From assembly GCF_000702005.1 (NCBI RefSeq), contig NZ_JNKI01000001.1, positions 186,001 to 250,000 of the forward strand: 64,000 nucleotides of DNA. Direction: 5' to 3'. The notes under the pieces were generated by a model. The model was not told the DNA's origin and made no database searches. It saw only the letters and a program-made list of their open reading frames with translations. This DNA comes from Selenomonas sp. ND2010 (GTDB lineage Bacteria > Bacillota > Negativicutes > Selenomonadales > Selenomonadaceae). Positions 35,908 to 44,378 of the stretch are shown one piece after another (position 1 is the first letter of the stretch; each line of letters opens with the position of its first letter). A program made the position numbers and the translations under genes.

Positions 35908-35957
35908 AAAGGCGGTTCGTTGACTTGTTTTTAGTCTATGAACCGCCTTTATTTTTG
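35908..35957. terminator. Bidirectional hairpin beside the IS remnant
   Basis: AAAGGCGGTTC (35908-35918) pairs with GAACCGCCTTT (35940-35950), followed by ATTTTT on the plus strand and preceded by A-rich sequence. It separates the transposase start from the acyltransferase end and may be part of the IS end. Confidence 0.55.
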
Positions 35958-35984
35958 ACTGTGTTATTTCACAGCCCAATTTTT

Positions 35985-37145
35985 TTATTTTTTTCTCGGA
36001 TATACGCCAATGGTCAATTTGTTGAGAATTGGCAGCTGTTCGCCGATTTTGCGGCAGACGATTGCGCCCAGCATGGCAAGGCCCAGCGTGGCAAAATAGA
36101 AAGCGATGGCGATTGGTGCGGTCATGATGCGGCCACTGTGCTGGAGCATCAGCGCAAGGTAGGTGATGGCAATTGGGTGCGCCAGATAGGCGAAATAGGA
36201 ATGTTTGCCGAGCTGATGAAGCAACGGATTGAGGAAGGATGGATACTTCTGATAGGTAAATATCGTAAAGAAGAACAGCGATGCCGTAATGGTGTAGAAG
36301 ATACCAGCTGGGCAAAGCTGATGGGCAGTGTTTATCGCCTCAAGCGCCGTGTAGCCATCGACAGCAATCAACTGGTAGTAGTAGGCAAGCAGTGCGGCTA
36401 GACTAGCCCAGAAAAAGGCCGTGATGCCAAGACGGTGGGTTTTCATGAATTTCATAAAGGCATTGATATGGACTGCCAAATAACCGCCGAGTACGAAAAT
36501 GAACACATAATGCATGACCCAGTAGTTTAAGCGATACATCAGGAAAGGCTTGAGGATTGATGTGTCAGGCAATCCATAGACAAAGAGGTTGAAGCTCGTA
36601 GCAAAACTGGACCAATAGTCAAAGCCCAGCTGAGCGAGCAATAAAAGAGTGAGGCTTACGAAACCAGCACGTCGTACTATCCAAATCCATAGTGGCATCA
36701 AAAGATAGAACCAAAGCAGAATGACAAGGAAGTACAGCTGATACTTCGCATTGCCGAAGAACAGCAGTACGAGAAGATGCAGCGGGTCAGGAAAGCCCAC
36801 GCCGTAGAGCCAGCCATCGTGCAGGAGATAGAAGAACGACCAAACAAGATAAGGGACGAGGACGGTTTTGAATCGCCGCTTCATAAAATAACGGAAGTCA
36901 AAAGGGGCTGTTAAATCCAGATTGTAGAACAGGCCAAAGGCGGAGATGAAGAAGAAAATCGGCACGCTGAAGCGGGTGGCAACCTCAAAAAGTGCAACAA
37001 GATCGACGTTGGCGGCGGTGTTGCTGAGGTATTGGGAACCGACATGGATACCGATAACACCCATCATCGAGATTCCACGAATATATTCGATGGCGGCCAG
37101 CCGTGGTTTGCGTGGCTTAGCTGCTGGGACTGCTTGTTCTTGCAT
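35985..37145 (-). CDS. Acyltransferase 3 family membrane protein
   Basis: 386 residues with about ten hydrophobic segments. The start contains RLAAIEYIRGISMMGVIGIH, the family's first helix with the conserved R...RG..M..V..H pattern, and FFFISAFGLFY follows near residue 78. Such proteins O-acylate sugars of cell-surface polymers or exported molecules; they are often called WecH- or OatA-like. The acceptor is unknown. On the minus strand 35 bases downstream of the SIMPL gene, so the two may be co-transcribed. Confidence 0.88.
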   Translation of the reverse strand: MQEQAVPAAKPRKPRLAAIEYIRGISMMGVIGIHVGSQYLSNTAANVDLVALFEVATRFSVPIFFFISAFGLFYNLDLTAPFDFRYFMKRRFKTVLVPYLVWSFFYLLHDGWLYGVGFPDPLHLLVLLFFGNAKYQLYFLVILLWFYLLMPLWIWIVRRAGFVSLTLLLLAQLGFDYWSSFATSFNLFVYGLPDTSILKPFLMYRLNYWVMHYVFIFVLGGYLAVHINAFMKFMKTHRLGITAFFWASLAALLAYYYQLIAVDGYTALEAINTAHQLCPAGIFYTITASLFFFTIFTYQKYPSFLNPLLHQLGKHSYFAYLAHPIAITYLALMLQHSGRIMTAPIAIAFYFATLGLAMLGAIVCRKIGEQLPILNKLTIGVYPRKK

Positions 37146-37180
37146 GAGATAGAAAACTCCTTATTACGTAAATGGTGCGA

Positions 37181-37894
37181 TTAATTTTCGAGAATGTAGT
37201 CGATATGGACACGGGCGGTAAGCGATAAACTGCCCGGTTCAATCGTCGTGGCGGCTGCGGTCTTAGCGGCGACCAGCATCGCGTTATCATAGCGGCGCGA
37301 TTCAAGATAGCCGGTGCTCTCCGACACATTTTTTATGCCGATGATGCGTTTGCCGAGTCCCTGTGCCAGAATGTCAGCCTTGTCACGTGCGTCTTGTACG
37401 GCCTTCATCAGGGCTTCCTTGCGGACCGCCTGCGTGTTGCTGGCCGTAAAGTCGAGGGAGTGGATTTCATTGGCACCAGCTCCAAGAGCGGCGTCGATGA
37501 CTTTGCCTGTTTGGTGGATATCGCGAACCATGACGATGATGGAATTGTTTACGGTGTAGCCACTGATTTCGTTGCGATGGTTATCCGACGTGCGATAATT
37601 GGGGCGGAAAGAATAGTTATTGGTTTGGATATCTTTGTCATCAATGCCCAAGGCTTTGATGGCCTTATTGACTTGTTCGGTGGTCCAAGCATTGTTGTTC
37701 TGGGCTTTGCCAGCATCGGCCGCCTGTGAAGTTACGCCAATAGTAATGGTTGCGCGGTCGGGTGCGGCAATGCCTGTTCCTTCGCCATCCACGGACAAAG
37801 TTGGAGCATTACTAGCTGCTGGTGCAGCTGCGGCAACACTGGATACAAACAGCGTGAGAGCCATAAAAACAAAAGCAATACGCTTGCAGTTCAT
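37181..37894 (-). CDS. Exported SIMPL-domain (DUF541) protein
   Basis: 237 residues with a Sec signal peptide (KRIAFVFMALTLFVSSVAAA). The mature part is a SIMPL domain: LSVDGEGTGIAAPDRATITI, VNKAIKALGIDDKDIQTNNY, and GYTVNNSIIVMVRD, then LDFTASNTQAVRKEALMKAV. The family includes BP26 of Brucella, which forms periplasmic ring assemblies, and E. coli YggE, linked to oxidative stress; the biochemical role is unclear. GAGG site before the ATG on the minus strand. Confidence 0.92.
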   Translation of the reverse strand: MNCKRIAFVFMALTLFVSSVAAAAPAASNAPTLSVDGEGTGIAAPDRATITIGVTSQAADAGKAQNNNAWTTEQVNKAIKALGIDDKDIQTNNYSFRPNYRTSDNHRNEISGYTVNNSIIVMVRDIHQTGKVIDAALGAGANEIHSLDFTASNTQAVRKEALMKAVQDARDKADILAQGLGKRIIGIKNVSESTGYLESRRYDNAMLVAAKTAAATTIEPGSLSLTARVHIDYILEN

Positions 37895-38128
37895 AATAAA
37901 ACCTCCTCAAGAAGCATGAAAAAAATTTCTTGTTCTATTCTATCATATTTCCTCCGTAAATACATGTTGGGTTTTTTACGGAAGATAGGGAGAAATGTTT
38001 ACAAGGTTACAGAAAAAGTTTTCTTTCTAGCAGGAGATTTGCTATAATTAAAAGAACATATAATAATATTCATAGATTATATGTAATAAGTGACAACTAG
38101 GAACAAGGGTAGATTGGAGTGCTTTAGT

Positions 38129-38482
38129 ATGATGGCATTGAACTTCCAGGCAGCAAAACATAAGAAAATGCTCATGGAACGCACGAAAAACTGTACGGTA
38201 CGTCTCGGTGATGTATCCAAACTTTATCCAGAAGGCTCTGTCGTATGGATTACCACGGGCAAAAAAGGCGAGCCAAAACACAAGCTTTATTCCGCCTATC
38301 TTGATAAAGTACGGGTAAAGACCATGGGAACGCTGACGTCGAATGATTTAGGTCATCAGAATCCGGAAATCAACTCGAAGGAAGAATTGGTAGCAGATTT
38401 CGAAAAAATCTATCAGCGCCGCATCCTTATGGAAGATACCGTAACGGTAATTTATTTCACCGAGGTACACGAAGATTTGTGA
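38129..38482 (+). CDS. ASCH/PUA-like small protein
   Basis: 117 residues from the ATG ten bases after TTGGAG; an upstream in-frame TTG or GTG lacks a site. It resembles ASCH-type RNA-binding proteins: LNFQAAKHKKMLMERTKNCT then VRLGDVSKLYPEGSVVWITT, HKLYSAYLDKVRVKTMGTL, and VTVIYFTEVHE at the end. ASCH domains are predicted to bind RNA or act as small hydrolases. A TATAAT box lies at 38043. A terminator follows immediately. Confidence 0.72.
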   Translation: MMALNFQAAKHKKMLMERTKNCTVRLGDVSKLYPEGSVVWITTGKKGEPKHKLYSAYLDKVRVKTMGTLTSNDLGHQNPEINSKEELVADFEKIYQRRILMEDTVTVIYFTEVHEDL

Positions 38483-38492
38483 TGAATAGAAG

Positions 38493-38528
38493 AAAAGCTC
38501 TAGGCTGTAATGATCCTAGGGCTTTTTT
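38493..38528 (+). terminator. Rho-independent terminator after the ASCH-like gene
   Basis: AAAAGCTCTAGG (38493-38504) pairs with CCTAGGGCTTTT (38515-38526), one wobble, T run. It sits within the possible 5' extension of the next gene and argues against starts before it. Confidence 0.85.
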
Positions 38529-38601
38529 ATTGAATACGTTATTGTTTAAAGGGCATCATCGATATCCAGTAGATATTTCCCATAAAGCATATTTTTTTGT
38601 A

Positions 38602-39459
38602 ATGCAATACTATGCCGAGGTCTGCCGCCAGGAGAATGTGACCAAAGCGGCTGCTATATTGCATATGTCCCAGTCAACCTTGAGCCTGGCCATGAAGAAT
38701 ATCGAAGAGGATACGGGGCTTAATCTGTTCCGCCATGTGGGGCGCAATATCCAGCTTACGGAAGACGGACAGGCGCTGTTTCATGAAGTGGAAAAGATGC
38801 TCAAGCAGGTCAAACGCTTTGAGTCAAGCGTCAAGGAGATTGCCAAACGGCACAATCGCCTGCAACTGGCGGTGCCTTCCCAGATTGCTACCGTAATCTT
38901 GCCGTTGCTGTTAGGGGAGTTTCGCCAGCTCCATCCAGAAATCCAGCTCGAAATCACGGAGCCTGCCGGTGGGGCGGCTCTGGATATGGTGGAGCGGGAA
39001 GAGGTCGATTTGGCCTTTGTCCATGATGCGGAAGGTCGTCCGAATCTTAGCTTGCGCAAGCTATCCTCCTGGCCCATCTGTCTCTGCGTGCCTCGTGAGC
39101 ATCCGTTGATCAGTCAAAAAAGCGTCACCTTAGCAAAGGTCGCTGATTATCCCTTGGTATTGCTGAGCCGTAATTACATTTTGACCCGTCAGGTATTGGC
39201 TGAGTTTGCCAAACAAAAGCTCCAGCCACAGGTCTTGCATTATTCGCCCAATCTTTCCAGTGTCTGGAATATCATCCAGCAGGGCATAGCGCTCTCCATT
39301 TTGACTGGCAACGGCGTTTTGCCGGAAAGCGGCCTTGCAGCCATTCCCATCGAGGGACTCCGGCAGAAGGGATTTATTGTCACGAAAAAAGGACGGCAAA
39401 TCTACGCCGATGAACGATGTCTTATCGACTTCGTCCGGCATAAATTTGCCGCTTTATAA
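38602..39459 (+). CDS. LysR-family transcriptional regulator
   Basis: 285 residues from the ATG at 38602. Winged helix-turn-helix (ENVTKAAAILHMSQSTLSLA, EEDTGLNLFRHVGRNIQLTE) and a LysR substrate-binding domain (LQLAVPSQIATVILPLLLGE, CVPREHPLISQKS). The start is uncertain: the first helix appears to begin about eight residues upstream, where no standard start with a ribosome binding site is visible, and farther upstream a terminator intervenes. No neighbouring target is obvious; the next gene is a flavodoxin remnant. Confidence 0.82.
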   Translation: MQYYAEVCRQENVTKAAAILHMSQSTLSLAMKNIEEDTGLNLFRHVGRNIQLTEDGQALFHEVEKMLKQVKRFESSVKEIAKRHNRLQLAVPSQIATVILPLLLGEFRQLHPEIQLEITEPAGGAALDMVEREEVDLAFVHDAEGRPNLSLRKLSSWPICLCVPREHPLISQKSVTLAKVADYPLVLLSRNYILTRQVLAEFAKQKLQPQVLHYSPNLSSVWNIIQQGIALSILTGNGVLPESGLAAIPIEGLRQKGFIVTKKGRQIYADERCLIDFVRHKFAAL

Positions 39460-39500
39460 CTATCAAATCCCAAAAGTCAGCAGGATGTGAGAAGAGTGCG

Positions 39501-39650
39501 GGAGGGATAGGATTTTCGTATCTTGTCATTTTTGGCTCTCCTACCTATATGGCTTCAGTCACAGCTAAGATGAAGACTTGGCTGGAGGCGAACTGGCAGA
39601 AGATGAAACTGGATTATAAGCTGGGCGGTGCTTTTACCAGGTGGTGGGAG
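39501..39650 (+). pseudogene. Remnant of a flavodoxin-family gene
   Basis: A frame through 39516-39640 encodes SYLVIFGSPTYMASVTAKMK then TWLEANWQK and YKLGGAFT, which matches the middle of flavodoxin-like proteins (FGSPTYMGSVSAQMK...GAFT). Both ends are missing and it runs into the end of the convergent EamA gene. A complete flavodoxin-like gene lies at 44441. Confidence 0.6.
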
Positions 39651-39652
39651 GA

Positions 39653-40567
39653 TTATTCTTCCGCGTGTATCAACAGTTCTTCGGTGGTAGTATTGCCACC
39701 GCGCATGGCGAGCACTACTCCGCAGGCAATCAAGGCAAAGCCGGGGATGAAGTAACTGGTGATGGCTTCGTCGAGGAAGAGATAGCCTAGGAGCGTTCCC
39801 ACAACTGGCTGGAAGAACATGAAGAGTCCGCCGATGGAGGCGTCCATGTAGGTCAGGCCTTTGCACCAGAGGACGAAACCGGCGGTAGTGGAAATCATGC
39901 CCACATACAGCACGGAGCCCCAAACTTGCGGCGCGGCCAAGGCGGCAAAATCCGCTTCGGTGGCAAGCCACCATACCCCGTAGGGCGTCAGTGTGAGAAA
40001 GGAAATCAGCACGCCGTAGAAGGTGAGAGTGAACACCGAATAGTGGTTGAGCAGCTTCAAGAGGACAGACATCAGCGCCCAAGTGATGGCAGCTATAAAA
40101 AGATATATTCCGCCCAGCAGGCTGCCTCCCTGCAGATTATCCGGGTCAATGACGATAAGCAGGACCCCGACAGTAGCCATGATTACGGAGAGCAGGCGGC
40201 TGAAACTGAATTTTTCATGCAGCAGCAGGCAGCCAAATACCACCATAAAGGCTGGCGTTGCCGCCGTGATTATGGAACCCATCTGCGCCGATGTCAGCAT
40301 GGTGCCAGATTCTTGGGTGACAATGGACAATGTTTGACCGGTCAAGGCCGCAAGCAATAGTAGCTTCCAATCCTTGCGCGCGATTTTCCAGGAGGTTCTT
40401 TGGTACAGCATGATGAGGACAAGGGGGATAAGGGCAACGCCATAGCGCAGCCAGACCAGGGCTGTAGGCGTGATGACGCCGACCGTCAGGCGGACCGCAA
40501 TGAACATGGCACCCCAAATGCTCCCTGCCAGGGACAGCAGTACCGAACCGATAAGTAAGTTTTGCAA
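39653..40567 (-). CDS. EamA/DMT-family transporter
   Basis: 304 residues with ten predicted membrane segments in two EamA repeats (GSIWGAMFIAVRLTVGVITP in the first; ITWALMSVLLKLLNHYSVFT in the second; PVVGTLLGYLFLDEAITSYF near the end, the family's typical glutamate motif). Exporters of this type move metabolites such as amino acids or drugs; the substrate is unknown. A TTGACAAGTCAA palindrome lies about 100 bases upstream of its start, in its presumed control region. Confidence 0.9.
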   Translation of the reverse strand: MQNLLIGSVLLSLAGSIWGAMFIAVRLTVGVITPTALVWLRYGVALIPLVLIMLYQRTSWKIARKDWKLLLLAALTGQTLSIVTQESGTMLTSAQMGSIITAATPAFMVVFGCLLLHEKFSFSRLLSVIMATVGVLLIVIDPDNLQGGSLLGGIYLFIAAITWALMSVLLKLLNHYSVFTLTFYGVLISFLTLTPYGVWWLATEADFAALAAPQVWGSVLYVGMISTTAGFVLWCKGLTYMDASIGGLFMFFQPVVGTLLGYLFLDEAITSYFIPGFALIACGVVLAMRGGNTTTEELLIHAEE

Positions 40568-40665
40568 TGTGTGCTCCTTTTGAGACCGAGATAAAATAAA
40601 TGAATGCTTGATATTATAGCGCAGTTAGCGGGATTCGGCAATGCGTGAAATCACACGGGGGAATT

Positions 40666-40677
40666 TTGACAAGTCAA
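40666..40677. promoter_or_regulatory. TTGACAAGTCAA palindrome
   Basis: Perfect copy of the recurring TTGAC-NN-GTCAA motif, 99 bases upstream of the EamA start. Confidence 0.5.
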
Positions 40678-40710
40678 GTCCAGTGTAATACGAGTCCATA
40701 TTACAAAAAA

Positions 40711-40744
40711 GCATAGATAATCATTATATGTAAGTATTGGTAAT
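40711..40744. repeat. GCATA-N15-TAAGTATTGG element, copy 1
   Basis: GCATAGATAATCATTATATG followed by TAAGTATTGGTAAT. It shares blocks and exact spacing with copies at 41741 and 43039. It contains the palindrome ATAATCATTAT. It lies between the LysR and EamA genes. Confidence 0.6.
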
Positions 40745-40749
40745 CCAAA

Positions 40750-40787
40750 ATCCCCCTGCAAAGTTTTAGGTTTGCAGGGGGATATTT
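40750..40787. terminator. Terminator of the minus-strand LysR gene
   Basis: ATCCCCCTGCAAA (40750-40762) pairs with TTTGCAGGGGGAT (40771-40783), 13 perfect pairs, flanked by A on the left and T on the right, so it can work in both directions. Confidence 0.85.
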
Positions 40788-40791
40788 TGCG

Positions 40792-41688
40792 TCAGAGGGT
40801 AAATCTTTCCTGCAGTGCCGCCAGGAATGCTTGGGAGGCTTTGGAAAAGACGGCATTTTTCTTCCAGGCGATTGAGGGCTCGGCAAAAATGGCAGGCTCC
40901 AGAGGGCGTGTGCAGAGATTGGTGCCCGTGGTGTTGATGAGTTCATCAAAGGAGATGGCATAGCCCAGCCCTTCTTTTACCATTAGGGAAGCGTTGTAAA
41001 CCAGTGTATAGGAGCCTGCTATCGTGAGTTCTGCCAAGGGCTTTTGTAGCCAATCCAGCAGTTCATCGCCATGGGTGCTGGCCGAAAGAGTTTGCCGGGA
41101 GAAAAGCAAAGGGCGCTGCCATAAATCCTCTGCCCGGATGACATCTTGTTGCGCCAGTTCATCATCTGCGCGCAAGAGCAGTACCCAGCGGTCGCGGACA
41201 GGCAGGGGCAGTTCCTGATATTTAGCCGGGTCCAGTTTGCCATAGACAAAGGCAAAGTCAATCAGGCCGCGGTCAAGGCGTGTCATGGTGGTGCTGCCGT
41301 CGCCGCTGACAATATGAAAGCGCAAGCCCGGATATTTCTGGCGCAGTTTTTGCGCAACGTTCATCAGCAGGCCGAAGTGGATGGACTCCCCGGCCCCGAT
41401 GCGAATATCGCCGCTGATCTCTTCGTTGCGTAATAGTTCTCCGGTGGTTTTGTCTACCAGTGACAGGATCTCCTCTGCCCGGCGGCGCAGCAGCTGCCCG
41501 TCTTCCGTAAGCAGGATGCGCCGTGGCTCACGGACTAGCAGCTGTTTGCCAAACTCGTCTTCCAAATCTTTTAGCTGACGGGATAACGTAGGCTGGGACA
41601 GATGCAGCTTTTCTGCTGCCCGGGAAAAGCTTTCTTCCTGCGCCACGGTAAGAAAGTATTTGAGAACCCGCAATTCCATGATATTCAA
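40792..41688 (-). CDS. LysR-family regulator divergent from the MFS gene
   Basis: 298 residues. HTH domain (LRVLKYFLTVAQEESFSRAA, LHLSQPTLSRQLKDLEDEFG) and LysR effector domain (DIRIGAGESIHFGLLMNVAQ, PLPVRDRWVLLL). It is transcribed away from an MFS transporter and a hydrolase; the GCATA-N15-TAAGTATTGG element occurs in this shared region, before the hydrolase and before EamA, so it is the natural candidate regulator of all three. Effector unknown. Confidence 0.9.
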   Translation of the reverse strand: MNIMELRVLKYFLTVAQEESFSRAAEKLHLSQPTLSRQLKDLEDEFGKQLLVREPRRILLTEDGQLLRRRAEEILSLVDKTTGELLRNEEISGDIRIGAGESIHFGLLMNVAQKLRQKYPGLRFHIVSGDGSTTMTRLDRGLIDFAFVYGKLDPAKYQELPLPVRDRWVLLLRADDELAQQDVIRAEDLWQRPLLFSRQTLSASTHGDELLDWLQKPLAELTIAGSYTLVYNASLMVKEGLGYAISFDELINTTGTNLCTRPLEPAIFAEPSIAWKKNAVFSKASQAFLAALQERFTL

Positions 41689-41740
41689 CTCCTTGGTCTG
41701 AATTTGACTCTATAATACTATGAAAAACTATTACTGTAAA

Positions 41741-41773
41741 GCATAGGTAATGATTATGTATAAGTATTGGTAT
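41741..41773. repeat. GCATA-N15-TAAGTATTGG element, copy 2
   Basis: GCATAGGTAATGATTATGTA followed by TAAGTATTGGTAT, in the divergent region between LysR and the MFS gene. Confidence 0.65.
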
Positions 41774-41818
41774 TGCATATATGGAGAATTTATAATGGGA
41801 TTGAAAGGACGTGAACTT

Positions 41819-43012
41819 ATGGAGAAGGAAAAAGGGATAAACAAACAGCTGCTTCTGCTTATCATGGCCACTGGTGTTTTTAGTATCCTGAATACGGAAA
41901 TGGGCTTTATCGGCATTCTACCTTATATTGCCGAAAACTATCAGGTGACGGTGGTGCAGGCTGGTTGGCTCATCAGTCTCTTTGCGCTGGGCGTGGCCGT
42001 GGCGGGGCCAACGATGCCGCTACTTATGTCCCGCTTTAATCGCAAGTGGGTTATGGTCTTTATTTTGGGACTGTTTACCGTTTGCAGTACGATTGCTGTC
42101 TTTGCCGAAAATTTCTATGTGCTTTTGGCCGTGCGGGTGCTGCCGGCTTTCTTCCATCCGGTCTACTGCGCTATGGCCTTTACGGTGGCGGCAGGGCTGG
42201 CAAAGACCGGTGAAGAGCCAAAGATGATCGCAAAAATCAATATGGGTGTAGCGGCTGGTATGGTGGCCGGTGTGCCCATCAGCAACTTTTTGGCGGAGCA
42301 GTTCAGTCTGGCATTCTCGATGGCGTTTTTTGCGCTGGCCACCTGGCTGGTCATGTTGGCCACGTTATATTTTATGCCTTCGATGCCGGTCAAGGAAATG
42401 CTGGGCTATGGAGAGCAGCTTGCCGTGCTGAAAAAGCCCATGGTCTGGGCATCAATTGCAGCGGTGATTTTCCTTAACGGTTCGATTTTCGGTGTATTCA
42501 ATTATCTGGCGGAGTATCTGGGCGTGGTTTCCGGTATTGCACCTTCCTTAATCAGTATATTGCTGTTAGTCTATGGTCTCTGCAATGTTGGCGGCAGTAT
42601 GCTGGCGGGAAATCTGCTGACTATGCGGCCGTTGATGGTGGTCAAAATCTTTCCGCTGGCAGTTGCGGTAATCTATATTGCCCTGCTGGGCGGTGGCAGC
42701 ATTTGGCCGGTAATGGGACTTATCGTGGTACTCTGGGGATTACTTGGGGGCATCAATGCCAATATCAATCAGTATTGGATTGCCAGTGCCGCCCCGGAAG
42801 CCCCGGACTTTGCCAATGGCCTCTTTTTGACGGCGGCCAATATGGGCTGCGTGCTGGGGACAACGGTCAGCGGTCAGTTCATTGATGCTTTGGGGACGCA
42901 ATATGTGGTGCTGGGCGGGCTGCTGTTCTGCCTGCTGGCGGGCTTGACGGTTTGGGTGCAGTGTTATCGTCAGCGCAGCAATCCGCAGCTGTTGGTTCAG
43001 ACTGAGCATTGA
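41819..43012 (+). CDS. MFS transporter, AraJ-like
   Basis: 397 residues from the ATG after AAAGGAC; an in-frame ATG at 41795 is possible. Twelve hydrophobic segments. Motif A region is PTMPLLMSRFNRKWVMVFIL between helices 2 and 3. The start GVFSILNTEMGFIGILPYIA resembles the AraJ/PbuE/sugar-efflux type of drug:H+ antiporter family 1. It is likely an exporter of small molecules. Divergent from a LysR gene and followed by an exported hydrolase. Confidence 0.9.
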   Translation: MEKEKGINKQLLLLIMATGVFSILNTEMGFIGILPYIAENYQVTVVQAGWLISLFALGVAVAGPTMPLLMSRFNRKWVMVFILGLFTVCSTIAVFAENFYVLLAVRVLPAFFHPVYCAMAFTVAAGLAKTGEEPKMIAKINMGVAAGMVAGVPISNFLAEQFSLAFSMAFFALATWLVMLATLYFMPSMPVKEMLGYGEQLAVLKKPMVWASIAAVIFLNGSIFGVFNYLAEYLGVVSGIAPSLISILLLVYGLCNVGGSMLAGNLLTMRPLMVVKIFPLAVAVIYIALLGGGSIWPVMGLIVVLWGLLGGINANINQYWIASAAPEAPDFANGLFLTAANMGCVLGTTVSGQFIDALGTQYVVLGGLLFCLLAGLTVWVQCYRQRSNPQLLVQTEH

Positions 43013-43038
43013 CGGATGAGGTTTTGTATGCTTGATAA

Positions 43039-43072
43039 GCATAATACTGTATTTTTTATAAGTATTGGTAAT
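43039..43072. repeat. GCATA-N15-TAAGTATTGG element, copy 3
   Basis: GCATAATACTGTATTTTTTA followed by TAAGTATTGGTAAT, 75 bases before the hydrolase start. The left half is less conserved, but both anchor blocks and spacing are retained. Confidence 0.55.
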
Positions 43073-43146
43073 TTAAAAACATAATCGCTATAATGAACTC
43101 AAGTAAAAGAGTAAAAGATGCAAGTGATGTAAAGGAGAGATGCGAA

Positions 43147-44313
43147 ATGATGAAGAAAATTGGCAAAAACAAAAAGATGGTTTTGGCAGCCCTGGTGGCA
43201 GGTGTGATGTCTTTTGGTCTTATGGGGAGTGATGTGACAATGGCCGCAACTCCGGCTAAAGCATTGGCAGCGGCTTCGCAGATGCAGCGTTCATCTATCA
43301 GAGAACTGAACAATGACACCCGCGTATTCAAGATTGACAAGTCAATCGAAGCCAAGAAGGTGAAGTTTGAAAACCGCTTTGGCTTTGAAGTGGCCGGCCA
43401 TATGTATCTGCCCAAGGATTTTGATGCCAGCAGGAAATATAAGGCGGTCGTGATTACGGGGCCATTTGGTGCGGTGAAGGAGCAGTCCTCCGGACTTTAT
43501 GCACAGGAATTTGCCAAGCATGGTTATGTGGCCGTAGCCTTTGATCCTTCCACCACAGGTGAGAGCAGTGGCAGCCGCCGCAATATGGGCTCCCCGGAAA
43601 TCTTCACGGAAGACTATCATGCCGCCGTGGATTTCGTTTCCAACTTGAAATTCGTGAACCCGGATCAGGTGGGGGCCATGGGCATCTGCGGTTTGTCTGG
43701 CATGGCCATCACTGCCGCTGGCAGTGACAGCCGCATCAAGGCGGTGGCAACTTCGGCAATGTATGATATGAGTGAAAGCATCAGCGACCATTATAATGGT
43801 GCTTACTACACGCCGGAGCAGCGGGAACTCGTGAAACAGCATCTGGCCAAGATGCGTGATGAAGAAGCCAAGACCGGCAAAGCCATCCGCGGAGCCCATG
43901 AACTGGGGGTGGATGTCAGTGGTAATGTGGAGACCTTCGATACTATGTTCCCGGATAAACTGCCTGCGGATGCCAGCCCTGTCATCAAGGATTTCTTCGG
44001 CTACTATGTAGGCCGCGCCTTCCATCCGCGCGCCATCAACTCCAATAAGCTGGCCTGGGATTCGGTAACCCCATATGGCTTCTTTGACTTCAAGCTTATG
44101 AGCAATATTGATGAGTTGGGCAAGACGCCGGTCATGCTGATTACCGGGGATAAGGCGCATTCCAAGTATTTCTCCGACAATGTTTATGCCGCCATCAAAG
44201 GGGAGAAGGAAGAAATCGTCGTTCCTGGTGCTACCCATGTAGACCTTTATGACCAGATGGACAAGATTCCGTTTGACAAGCTGTTTGCCTTCTTTGATAA
44301 GAACCTGAAGTAA
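43147..44313 (+). CDS. Exported alpha/beta hydrolase
   Basis: 388 residues from the ATG after AAAGGAGA. Sec signal peptide (KKMVLAALVAGVMSFGLMGS). Hydrolase core: VVITGPFGAVKEQSSGLYAQ (oxyanion loop), FDPSTTGESSGS, nucleophile motif MGICGLSGMA (Ser or Cys; Gly-Ile-Cys-Gly-Leu-Ser-Gly), an Asp in LITGDKAHS, and the catalytic His in VPGATHVDLYDQ. A lid domain is inserted around 195-290. Similar proteins are annotated as dienelactone-hydrolase-like or DltE-like. Substrate unknown. It has its own upstream regulatory element and terminator. Confidence 0.85.
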   Translation: MMKKIGKNKKMVLAALVAGVMSFGLMGSDVTMAATPAKALAAASQMQRSSIRELNNDTRVFKIDKSIEAKKVKFENRFGFEVAGHMYLPKDFDASRKYKAVVITGPFGAVKEQSSGLYAQEFAKHGYVAVAFDPSTTGESSGSRRNMGSPEIFTEDYHAAVDFVSNLKFVNPDQVGAMGICGLSGMAITAAGSDSRIKAVATSAMYDMSESISDHYNGAYYTPEQRELVKQHLAKMRDEEAKTGKAIRGAHELGVDVSGNVETFDTMFPDKLPADASPVIKDFFGYYVGRAFHPRAINSNKLAWDSVTPYGFFDFKLMSNIDELGKTPVMLITGDKAHSKYFSDNVYAAIKGEKEEIVVPGATHVDLYDQMDKIPFDKLFAFFDKNLK

Positions 44314-44321
44314 AAAACAAG

Positions 44322-44368
44322 AAATGCCGCCCGGAAAATCGTGCAAGAATTTGCTGGGCGGCATTTGT
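44322..44368 (+). terminator. Rho-independent terminator of the hydrolase
   Basis: AAATGCCGCCC (44322-44332) pairs with GGGCGGCATTT (44356-44366), 23-base loop. Confidence 0.75.
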
Positions 44369-44378
44369 ATTATATGGC

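Larger units (their letters stand above)
19070..35950. mobile_element. AT-rich genomic island
   Basis: Base composition drops sharply after about 19,070 and recovers near 35,290-35,950. Within it, most genes use A/T-ending codons, unlike metK or typA, and most are unrecognised; the exception is a GC-richer block from 21.6 to 24.2 kb. Contents include a PD-(D/E)XK protein, two FtsZ-like proteins, an HD protein, an Mrr-type nuclease, a WYL regulator, a helicase-loader-like protein and a DnaA paralogue. The right edge has a broken IS1182-type transposase. I see no integrase, tRNA or clear attachment repeats, so the exact ends and mode of entry are unknown. Confidence 0.65.

Noticed and set aside
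43334-43345. TTGACAAGTCAA inside the exported hydrolase gene
   Set aside because: Encodes Ile-Asp-Lys-Ser-Ile within a coding region; probably chance, not counted as an operator.
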